This document shows positions 1 through 4,092 of a stretch of 5,205 nucleotides of DNA, in pieces. The notes beneath the pieces were generated by a model. It worked only from the letters and a program-made list of their open reading frames with translations, had not been told where the DNA came from and made no database searches. How positions within the stretch are numbered: the stretch's first letter is position 1; every line of letters starts with the position of its first letter. A program made the translations under genes and the position numbers. The stretch comes from a bacterium (GTDB taxonomy: Bacteria > SZUA-79 > Acidulodesulfobacterales > Acidulodesulfobacteraceae): positions 1 to 5,205 of the forward strand of contig JAJZJD010000070.1 of NCBI GenBank assembly GCA_021828445.1, written 5' to 3'.

Positions 1-27
1 AAGCGGGTGCGGGCTTTGTTTCATCAT
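1..27 (-). CDS. Possible start of a leftward gene cut by the window edge
   Basis: Tandem ATG codons at 27-25 and 24-22 open a frame that stays open for the nine codons to the edge. An SD-like GGTGAGAG (43-36) ends 8 bases before the first ATG. A candidate leftward promoter (98-127) and a hairpin (38-56) would lie in its leader. Nine codons are far too few to call a protein. It matters because a replication initiator here would explain the structured region upstream. A rightward frame also crosses this stretch, so confidence is low. Confidence 0.2.
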
Positions 28-37
28 ACAACCAACT

Positions 38-56
38 CTCACCTAAAATAGGCGAG
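38..56 (-). repeat. Hairpin complete only in leftward RNA
   Basis: Leftward RNA reads CTCGCCTA, loop TTT, TAGGTGAG: eight contiguous pairs, one of them G-U (positions 53/41). In rightward RNA that pair is C-A and the stem is broken. No U-run follows on the leftward strand, so it does not look like an intrinsic terminator. It sits 10 bases before the possible start codon at 27 and overlaps that start's SD-like sequence, so it could limit translation. Confidence 0.4.
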
Positions 57-97
57 TTTAGGCGTTGCAAGGAGAGATTGTAAGGTCAGTTAAATAT

Positions 98-127
98 AAT
101 ATAAGTTTTGAATTTACCGCTTGACAA
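98..127 (-). promoter_or_regulatory. Candidate leftward promoter, divergent from that at 121-149
   Basis: The minus strand reads TTGTCA (127-122), an 18-base spacer, then TATATT (103-98). Each box matches the sigma-70 consensus at five of six positions. Transcription would begin near 91 and run toward the possible gene start at 27. Its -35 lies within the same dyad as the rightward -35, so one regulator could affect both. The spacer is one base longer than ideal and the area is AT-rich, so chance similarity is possible. Confidence 0.27.
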
Positions 128-233
128 TAAATGTCAAAAACGATATACTTATATGTATAAAACATTCCAAACAAAACTCTCCTTGCAACAACCTAATGCG
201 TGGGTAGGTTCTTATGCGAGATAATCCGGTCAT
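114..233 (-). CDS. 39-residue leader peptide or small membrane peptide
   Basis: The frame starts at ATG 233-231 and stops at TAA 116-114. The main support is the SD AGGAGGTGAT (249-240), ten bases complementary to the 16S tail and nearly the same as that of the HU gene. The product is basic at its N-terminus, with five Arg in residues 6-14. A hydrophobic segment follows (CFIHISISFLTFIV, residues 24-37) and the peptide ends in KR. Hairpins overlap both the SD and codons 13-19, and a near-consensus promoter points the opposite way through codons 29-38. The peptide could be a leader whose translation couples to a gene farther left, or a type I toxin-like membrane peptide. The frame is short and no homologue is recognised. 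Confidence 0.4.
   Translation of the reverse strand: MTGLSRIRTYPRIRLLQGEFCLECFIHISISFLTFIVKR
121..149 (+). promoter_or_regulatory. Near-consensus sigma-70 promoter facing right
   Basis: TTGACA (121-126, perfect) is followed by exactly 17 bases and TATACT (144-149, five of six). The expected start is near 156. No gene with a ribosome site follows on this strand, so the product is probably an untranslated RNA. It would be antisense to the 5' half, start codon and SD of the 39-codon leftward frame. Confidence 0.55.
121..159. repeat. Two dyads over the rightward promoter (operator-like)
   Basis: TTGACA-ataaa-TGTCAA (121-137) is a perfect six-base dyad whose left half is the -35 box. TATAC-ttatat-GTATA (144-159) is a five-base dyad covering the -10 and the start region. 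This placement would suit a dimeric repressor. No regulator gene is assigned, although the ribbon-helix-helix protein at 587-1108 is a candidate. Confidence 0.4.
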
Positions 234-273
234 TGTTACATCACCTCCTCGAGTGAAAAATTAACCAGATTAT
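221..273 (-). promoter_or_regulatory. SD-enclosing hairpin of the 39-codon frame
   Basis: In leftward RNA, ATAATCTGGT (273-264) pairs with ACCGGATTAT (230-221) over ten positions: nine standard pairs and one G-U. The second arm begins directly after the start codon. The loop holds the SD, and within it TCACT (258-254) can pair with GGTGA (245-241), including one G-U pair, which masks part of the SD. In rightward RNA the outer stem has a C-A mismatch. Translation is therefore probably structure-limited, as in antisense-controlled leaders. Confidence 0.45.
240..249 (-). promoter_or_regulatory. Perfect ten-base ribosome binding site
   Basis: AGGAGGTGAT on the minus strand lies 10 bases (counted from GGAGG) before the ATG at 233. 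An ATG inside it (241-239) is followed at once by TAA, so only 233 gives a peptide. The match decides that this otherwise weak frame may be translated. Confidence 0.5.
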
Positions 274-281
274 TGCAAAGA

Positions 282-314
282 AGCTTATAAGCAGAGGAAA
301 AATACCTATAAGCT
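282..314. repeat. Palindrome GCTTATAAGC and inverted repeat AGCTTATA/TATAAGCT
   Basis: GCTTATAAGC (283-292) is a perfect ten-base palindrome. Overlapping it, AGCTTATA (282-289) is mirrored by TATAAGCT (307-314) across 17 bases. It lies upstream of the SD hairpin in leftward RNA. It may be a protein site or leader structure; its function is not recognisable. Confidence 0.4.
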
Positions 315-348
315 ATATATAATTTTAAAACTTTATTTATTATTTTGA

Positions 349-380
349 GCGACGAAATTGTGAAAAAAAACATTTGTCGC
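349..380. repeat. Imperfect hairpin GCGAC(g)AAAT / ATTTGTCGC
   Basis: Nine pairs (349-358 with 372-380) are interrupted by one bulged base at 354. The loop is A-rich, with eight A residues in a row at its end. The stem carries most of the G and C in this very AT-rich stretch, which suggests that the structure is maintained. No run of T follows on either strand, so it is not a clear terminator. Confidence 0.35.
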
Positions 381-393
381 AAAGAAAAAGAAT

Positions 394-435
394 GGGATTA
401 GAAGTTTGCCGGTTTAAAATATTTTATATAATCCC
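394..435. repeat. Nested inverted repeat with 12-bp palindrome
   Basis: GGGATTA (394-400) is mirrored by TAATCCC (429-435). Inside lies the perfect palindrome TAAAATATTTTA (415-426). TTGCCG occurs at 406-411 and again at 448-453. An AT-rich nested dyad of this kind suits a protein-binding or strand-opening site, but no DnaA box or iteron array is evident. Confidence 0.35.
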
Positions 436-450
436 TTATAAAATATATTG

Positions 451-467
451 CCGACTGTCGGGTTTTT
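451..467 (+). terminator. Weak terminator-like element facing right
   Basis: CCGACTGTCGG is an odd palindrome (four pairs with a CTG loop, or five with a one-base centre). It is followed by G and five T residues. The stem is short for an intrinsic terminator. It is the best candidate end for rightward transcription from 156. Confidence 0.25.
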
Positions 468-476
468 AGCATATTC

Positions 477-498
477 AATGACAGCAAAAAGCTGCATT
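477..498. repeat. Short hairpin AATG(a)CAGC / GCTGCATT
   Basis: Eight pairs with one bulged A (481) close a five-base loop of A residues (486-490). TGACAGC (479-485) also matches GCTGTCA at 561-567, and CATTAGA occurs directly repeated at 495-501 and 526-532. No function can be assigned. Confidence 0.3.
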
Positions 499-539
499 AG
501 AAGCGATAAAAAATCCGAAAAAAATCATTAGATAAGTTT

Positions 540-568
540 AGTATCTCAAAAAACAAAAAAGCTGTCAA
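540..568 (-). promoter_or_regulatory. Candidate leftward promoter beyond the ParR-like gene
   Basis: The minus strand reads TTGACA (568-563, perfect), a 17-base spacer, then GATACT (545-540, four of six). Transcription would begin near 533 and supply a roughly 300-base structured leader for the 39-codon frame. It lies just after the stop of the preceding gene, where a new unit would be expected. The T-rich spacer and weak -10 keep confidence moderate. Confidence 0.33.
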
Positions 569-586
569 GCATATTTTTTAAAAAAA

Positions 587-1108
587 TTAAAAATCGCTTA
601 AAACCCTTGAAACATCTTCTTTTTTAACCCTCGACATATCAGGTATCGCCGTTGAATTATCATTGTCAGAGCTGTCGCCGTTAAGGATATTCTGATTTGG
701 GATAGTAATATCGTTTTGCAAAGTAGGATTCTTGCCTAAATAAACTTCAGGGTTTTCATAAGCTTTACGGTTATAAAAGTAGAGCAGTATTACGTTTTTA
801 ACAAAGAATGCCCGACCATTTTTAGTGGTAATATTTTTTAAAAATTTAATCGCATCGGTATTAAAAATACAAACCTTTATTACGGCTTTTTCGTTATGCG
901 CTCCGTATTTAACCGGCAGAGTAGTTTCGTCTATTTCAAAAGCCAATATATCGGGATTATTTTTTATCCTGTCGAAATAGTCCTCAAAGATATTACGCAC
1001 CGCCCAAGCCTTGTCGAATTTAGTATTAGAGCAACGCTCTTTAAAGAATTTTAAAACTTTTTTATCTCTAAACGTCATAGTAATTGCAATATTTGTTCTA
1101 TTCAGCAT
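587..1108 (-). CDS. ParR-like adaptor with two ribbon-helix-helix units
   Basis: The start is ATG at 1108, with SD AAAGGAG (1122-1116) seven bases upstream. The 173-residue product has two similar units. Unit one (about 6-48) and unit two (about 74-115) each have a short strand (IAITMTF; AVIKVCIF), a helix, and a second helix. The second helices align well: KAWAVRNIFEDYFDRIK and RAFFVKNVILLYFYNRK. This is the ribbon-helix-helix layout of ParR-type DNA-binding adaptors. Residues 120-157 are polar and acidic (GDSSDNDN), and a short amphipathic end follows (SRVKKEDVSRVLSDF). In ParR of plasmid R1 the C-terminal end binds ParM filaments, and this tail could do the same. A large inverted repeat lies directly upstream. 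The ParR role is inferred from fold and context; another RHH repressor is possible. Confidence 0.55.
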   Translation of the reverse strand: MLNRTNIAITMTFRDKKVLKFFKERCSNTKFDKAWAVRNIFEDYFDRIKNNPDILAFEIDETTLPVKYGAHNEKAVIKVCIFNTDAIKFLKNITTKNGRAFFVKNVILLYFYNRKAYENPEVYLGKNPTLQNDITIPNQNILNGDSSDNDNSTAIPDMSRVKKEDVSRVLSDF

Positions 1109-1128
1109 AATGTTACTCCTTTATTTTT

Positions 1129-1185
1129 AGGTTTATATGATGTATTTGAAAACGGGGTGCGTTTCAAATACATCAAAATAAACCT
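1129..1185. repeat. Long inverted repeat before the ParR-like gene (operator or centromere candidate)
   Basis: TGATGTATTTGAAA (1138-1151) and its exact reverse complement (1162-1175) flank a ten-base loop. Outside these, AGGTTTAT (1129-1136) pairs with ATAAACCT (1178-1185) across a 1/2-base bulge, for 22 pairs in total. In leftward RNA the hairpin is followed by AAAAATAAAGGAG, the gene's own SD region, with no U-run, so it is not a terminator for that strand. Its place suits an autoregulatory operator or parC-like site. A 5'-UTR hairpin affecting translation is the alternative. Confidence 0.75.
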
Positions 1186-1192
1186 TTTATAA

Positions 1193-1216
1193 TTGCGGTT
1201 TTTGGGATAACCGCAA
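1193..1216 (-). terminator. Stem-loop after HU, possible weak terminator
   Basis: TTGCGGTT (1193-1200) and AACCGCAA (1209-1216) form a perfect eight-pair stem with an eight-base loop, 12 bases past the HU stop. Leftward RNA continues TTATAAAAGG, so the U-tract is poor. It may only slow or protect the transcript and allow read-through to the ParR-like gene. Confidence 0.4.
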
Positions 1217-1228
1217 ACCCTTTCTCTT

Positions 1229-1501
1229 TTAGGCTACTGCCTCTTTAAAAGCTTTGCCCGCTTTAAAAGCCGGAACTTTTTTTGCCGCAATTTTAATTGA
1301 TTTGCCGGTCATCGGATTGCGTCCTGTTCTGGCGTTTCTTTTCCTAACGCTGAACGTTCCAAATCCCACAAGTCTGACTTCTTCGCCTTTTTTAAGAGCG
1401 TTCTGGACGGCACTTATAATGCTTTCAAGAGCATTAGCACTGTCGGACTTTTTGAGTTTTGCGGAATCTGCTATCGCATCGATTAAATCTGCTTTTGTCA
1501 T
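1229..1501 (-). CDS. hup: HU-family histone-like DNA-binding protein
   Basis: A small dimeric DNA-bending protein of the nucleoid. The frame also opens at a GTG at 1510, but the SD AAAGGAGGTGAT (1517-1506) places the start at ATG 1501 (GGAGG to ATG 8 bases) and overlaps that GTG. The resulting 90 residues (MTKADLIDAI...) is the usual HU length. The family signature is visible: VGFGTFSVRKRNARTGRNP for the beta-arm region with the RNP tip (Pro inserted into DNA in known structures), then KVPAFKAGKAFKEAV at the end. It lies between segregation genes and is probably cotranscribed with them or started within 1502-1599. On mobile elements HU or IHF relatives can shape partition or replication sites; that role is inferred. 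HU rather than IHF is favoured by overall similarity, but the two are close. Confidence 0.95.
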   Translation of the reverse strand: MTKADLIDAIADSAKLKKSDSANALESIISAVQNALKKGEEVRLVGFGTFSVRKRNARTGRNPMTGKSIKIAAKKVPAFKAGKAFKEAVA

Positions 1502-1546
1502 TTGTATCACCTCCTTTAGATTAAATTTATATATTAGAAAATCAAG

Positions 1547-1570
1547 CCTGCCTGATGTCCTGCCTGATGC
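1547..1570. repeat. 12-bp tandem repeat upstream of HU
   Basis: CCTGCCTGATG occurs perfectly at 1547-1557 and 1559-1569, a 12-base period with two copies (the last bases are T and C). It lies 46 bases before the HU start and stands out as GC-richer than the surrounding AT-rich spacer. It may be a regulator site for HU or a minimal iteron pair. No good promoter could be placed in 1511-1599. Confidence 0.5.
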
Positions 1571-1599
1571 CTTATTTTTTTAAATTATTTTTTTAGCGT

Positions 1600-1845
1600 T
1601 TAGCATCCCGCCTCGTCAAAGTATGTGAAACCATGAACCTTTTTCGTTTTTTCAACGACCGGCTTTTTTACATACACAAGATAATAATTTCCGTTTTGTC
1701 CCTGATAAGAATCTACGACTTTATGCCTTTCCTCTCCATGAATTATGCACAATGCTTTGAAATCTCTTATCGCAATACCGTATTTGTTAGATTTGTACTT
1801 ATTTTTAAACCATTTTCCTACTTTTGCCATTTCGTTGGAATCCAC
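1600..1845 (-). CDS. Small protein of unknown function between parM and HU
   Basis: An 81-residue protein starting at GTG 1845, with SD GAGG (1855-1852) six bases upstream. An ATG at 1830 lacks its own SD. The N-terminal half is basic (KVGKWFKNKYKSNKYG) with a hydrophobic stretch (KALCIIHG). The C-terminal half looks strand-rich (GNYYLVYVKKPVV) and ends FDEAGC. There is no signal peptide and no recognised motif, and the two Cys (33 and 81) form no metal site. It begins 31 bp after the parM stop, so it is probably in the same transcript. It could be a small DNA-binding or segregation accessory protein, but only position suggests this. Confidence 0.65.
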   Translation of the reverse strand: MDSNEMAKVGKWFKNKYKSNKYGIAIRDFKALCIIHGEERHKVVDSYQGQNGNYYLVYVKKPVVEKTKKVHGFTYFDEAGC

Positions 1846-1876
1846 TATTCACCTCGTATTTTTAAAACACTGTCTA

Positions 1877-2848
1877 TTATAAAAAATAAAACCCTCTTGC
1901 GTTAGAAAACTCAGGCATATCCATAATATAAACCAAATCTTTATATTTCTCCGGCAGGGTATTTTTAATATGGTAAGCTCCGCCGCCGGCTATAATTAAT
2001 TTATCCGCCTGACGCAATTTAGTTTCATAATCGGCTTGAATACGAAGTATTATGCTTTCCATATAATTAGCCATAACCTCATTAATATATTCTGATAAAT
2101 CATAAGTCTTGCCGTAATTTTTAACGATTTTATTTGTTAAAATCTGCGTAGTTTCAATTTTGGTATTATCGTCTATACCGTAATCTCTTGCTATTTTCTG
2201 CTCTAAATCGTTAATAACCCTTGAAACGCCCAGCTTTGAATATTGCTTTGAATTATTAGAAACGCCGGTATATCCTTCATCAAAAGCTACGACTATTACG
2301 GTATTAAACCCTATATCTAAAATAAAGCCTTTATCTTTTGCCGTGGCGGTATTAATGTTATTTTTTAATATATAATCGACTAATATTCCTCCGCCTTGAG
2401 GATGGACGGCTAAAACTTTAGTCCCCACTTTATCGGTTATAATATCGCTAAAAAATGAATATCGCCTGTTATTTACGGTAAAGTCTTTAACTTTATCCCA
2501 TAATTGAAGCATATATTTACGATAATACTCGATAGGCAGTCCTAAAGATATTTCGTCTACCGTGCCGTAACCGGATCTTTCTAATTTTTCAATAGCTTTT
2601 GATATAAAAAGCGGAGCATATTCTATTAAAAAATCTATCTCGAGAGAGTATTTAACGTCCGGCTCGCCTATGGCGTCTTCGCCTATAAGATAATATTTTC
2701 CATTATAAAAACTTGGTTTTTTCTTCTCAACGCCGAGTTCTACCTGCGGTTTATTATATACCGCTATTGCGGTAGGGAATTTCGTCATAATTCCGTTGGC
2801 GCCTACAACTTTAACGCTTGAAAATCCGATATCTATTGCAAGTTTCAT
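1877..2848 (-). CDS. parM: ParM-like actin ATPase for DNA segregation
   Basis: ParM-type actins polymerise with ATP and push replicon copies apart when capped by a DNA-bound adaptor. The actin-fold nucleotide motifs are in order: phosphate 1 (AIDIGFSSVKVVG, residues 4-16), a PQGGG turn (150-154), phosphate 2 (ILDIGFNTVIVV, 176-187) and the adenosine motif (LIIAGGGAYHI, 284-294). FSNARGF lies near the end, as in many plasmid actins. Length is 323 residues, normal for the family. The frame opens at a TTG (2869), but SD GGAGG (2859-2855) is six bases before ATG 2848, which is chosen. No parC-like array lies in the 53 bases upstream. Two genes separate it from the ParR-like protein, an uncommon order. 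A cytoskeletal role other than segregation cannot be excluded. Confidence 0.88.
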   Translation of the reverse strand: MKLAIDIGFSSVKVVGANGIMTKFPTAIAVYNKPQVELGVEKKKPSFYNGKYYLIGEDAIGEPDVKYSLEIDFLIEYAPLFISKAIEKLERSGYGTVDEISLGLPIEYYRKYMLQLWDKVKDFTVNNRRYSFFSDIITDKVGTKVLAVHPQGGGILVDYILKNNINTATAKDKGFILDIGFNTVIVVAFDEGYTGVSNNSKQYSKLGVSRVINDLEQKIARDYGIDDNTKIETTQILTNKIVKNYGKTYDLSEYINEVMANYMESIILRIQADYETKLRQADKLIIAGGGAYHIKNTLPEKYKDLVYIMDMPEFSNARGFYFL

Positions 2849-2901
2849 AAAAATCCTCCGATTATACAATTAAAATTGACATTTTTAAGTAAATTTTATA
2901 T

Positions 2902-4071
2902 CTAATAAATCAAATTAATAACCGCTTTTGCTATTTCCTTAACCACTTCAGGCACTACCGCATTACCGAACTGCCTATAAGCCTGACTGTCCGACACTAC
3001 GATTTTGAAATCGTCTGAGAAACCCATAACTCTTGCGCACTCGCGGGGCGTTAATTTTCTTACTTTTGAATAATCGACTACATACTCTATGCCGTCAATA
3101 ATTTTTATTTCAGGAGTAGCATATAAGCCTGTTTTTGCGCCACAGCCGCCGCCCAAAGCCGACTGCGTTACAGCAATACCGTTAATATCATAAATCCTTT
3201 GTCCTTGAGAGTCTTTATTTACATATCCGATTTTTTTCAGTTTAGGTATAAGCGTAGCTACTCCGCCGTTAGAACCGTATTGCGTCGCTATAGTATTTAC
3301 TCTGCTTATTTTAGGTATCAGGCATTCTGAACCGTCACATCCATAAGTTGCAGGAATAGTGTTAGCACATCCGTCAAAATCGCAGATATTAAAACCAAAG
3401 CCGTGTTTTTTGTTATTTTGAACCTTAATAAGCCACTGAATTGTCTTTTCTTTTAAAAAATATTTCTCAGGCACGTTCTCAAATTCTAAAACGTCTTTTA
3501 AAACTGGATAAATAGGCGGGAGTTCTGGAAACTCGAAATCTACCGGATTTTTAAACCCGACTATAAATATTCTCTGCCTGTTTTGCGGTACTACAGCGTT
3601 TGCGTTATAAATCCTTTCGTAAACCGTATATCCGCAAATAACCTTTAAATCCCACATCAAACGATCGTAAACATCTTTAAATTTCTTAGATTTTAAACCT
3701 TTGACGTTTTCAAGAATAAATACGTCAGGATGTTTGTCTGAAATAATTCTTACGACCTGCGGTATCATATTCCTTTCGTCGTCAACGCCTTGCTGTTTGC
3801 CCGCCGCCGACCACGGCTGACAGGGGAATCCTGCGAAAAAGAAAAGAACGTCGTCTTTATGTTTGCGTCCTGGAATATCTTTAGACGGTATTTTAGTTAT
3901 ATCGCCCGCAGGTTCTTCGCTGAAATTTGTAAAATAAGTCTGCCTTGCGAATTTATCTTTTTCAAAAGCAAATACGCATTCAGATTTAATATTAAGTTCG
4001 GAGCATGCCTGCTCAAAACCTAATCTGAAACCGCCTATGCCTGCGAATCCTTCGATATATTTTATTTGCAT
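2902..4071 (-). CDS. DNA (cytosine-5) methyltransferase
   Basis: Transfers a methyl group from S-adenosylmethionine to C5 of cytosine at a specific site. At 389 residues all main C5 motifs are present: I (FAGIGGFRLG, 9-18), II (E37), IV with the catalytic Cys (PCQPWS, Cys84), VI (ENV, 121-123), VIII (QNRQRIF, 163-169), IX (RKLTPRECARVMGF, 338-351) and X (QFGNAVVP, 367-374). The target-recognition region between VIII and IX contains three repeat-like segments. The start is ATG 4071 with a modest SD (AAGG, ten bases upstream). The gene begins 21 bp after the nuclease-like gene, suggesting cotranscription. It appears intact and active. Target sequence cannot be read from the protein, so no dcm symbol is given. 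Whether it is a restriction partner or an orphan phage or plasmid enzyme is open. Confidence 0.95.
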   Translation of the reverse strand: MQIKYIEGFAGIGGFRLGFEQACSELNIKSECVFAFEKDKFARQTYFTNFSEEPAGDITKIPSKDIPGRKHKDDVLFFFAGFPCQPWSAAGKQQGVDDERNMIPQVVRIISDKHPDVFILENVKGLKSKKFKDVYDRLMWDLKVICGYTVYERIYNANAVVPQNRQRIFIVGFKNPVDFEFPELPPIYPVLKDVLEFENVPEKYFLKEKTIQWLIKVQNNKKHGFGFNICDFDGCANTIPATYGCDGSECLIPKISRVNTIATQYGSNGGVATLIPKLKKIGYVNKDSQGQRIYDINGIAVTQSALGGGCGAKTGLYATPEIKIIDGIEYVVDYSKVRKLTPRECARVMGFSDDFKIVVSDSQAYRQFGNAVVPEVVKEIAKAVINLIY

Positions 4072-4092
4072 AATGTTTATACCTTATTTTTT

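Larger units (their letters stand above)
58..196. repeat. Long-range inverted repeat, arms 58-76 and 177-196
   Basis: GTTGCAAGGAGAG (64-76) is the exact reverse complement of CTCTCCTTGCAAC (177-189). Beyond a C versus AA interruption the match resumes with TTAGG (58-62) and CCTAA (192-196), giving about 18 pairs. The 100-base interval contains the rightward promoter and most of the 39-codon frame. In leftward RNA, the right arm lies in codons 13-19 of that frame and the left arm in the RNA beyond its stop. The right arm's outer part also pairs locally as AACCTA/TAGGTT (190-195 with 205-210), so the two folds are mutually exclusive. No flanking target duplication was found, so a MITE is not supported. 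Confidence 0.6.
156..467 (+). ncRNA. Hypothetical rightward antisense RNA
   Basis: The start is inferred from the promoter at 121-149. The end is set at the only terminator-like element found on this strand (451-467), which is weak, so the real RNA may be much shorter. The RNA would contain no frame with a ribosome site and would be fully complementary to the start codon, SD and leader of the 39-codon frame. The arrangement resembles counter-transcribed RNAs of plasmid replication control or type I antitoxins. No RNA family is recognised. Confidence 0.25.

Noticed and set aside
3..83. Plus-strand frame open from the left edge, a possible gene end
   Set aside because: Twenty-six codons without a stop are not significant, and the stretch is also covered by leftward signals. 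Only sequence to the left can decide.
58..165. 35-codon minus-strand frame starting at ATG 165 and overlapping the 39-codon frame
   Set aside because: The only SD-like sequence (GGAG, 182-179) is 13 bases away, and its residues show nothing beyond AT-rich composition.
58..196. MITE or insertion-sequence remnant defined by the inverted repeat
   Set aside because: No target-site duplication and no transposase fragment; the arms fit an RNA or regulatory structure better.
153..224. 23-codon plus-strand frame just after the rightward promoter
   Set aside because: No SD precedes it, and its ATG lies at or before the expected transcription start near 156.
1..586. CRISPR array, tRNA or rRNA in the gene-free stretch
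   Set aside because: No regularly spaced direct repeats, no cloverleaf with a CCA-type end, and no rRNA-like sequence were seen.
1..1228. GATC cluster as a target of the adenine methyltransferase in control regions
   Set aside because: No GATC was found in 1-586 or 1109-1228; the few seen lie inside genes.
1254..1905. Open frames on the plus strand opposite HU and the 81-residue gene
   Set aside because: They mirror clear minus-strand genes, lack ribosome sites and show no motifs. The plus frames at 3790-4023 and 4066-4272 are rejected for the same reasons.
2861..2866. TATAAT on the minus strand just before parM
   Set aside because: Transcription would begin inside the parM SD and no fitting -35 is present, so it is probably chance in an AT-rich spacer.
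2876..2881. TTGACA on the plus strand between parM and the C5 methyltransferase
   Set aside because: No acceptable -10 at the right distance, and it would transcribe antisense into a gene.
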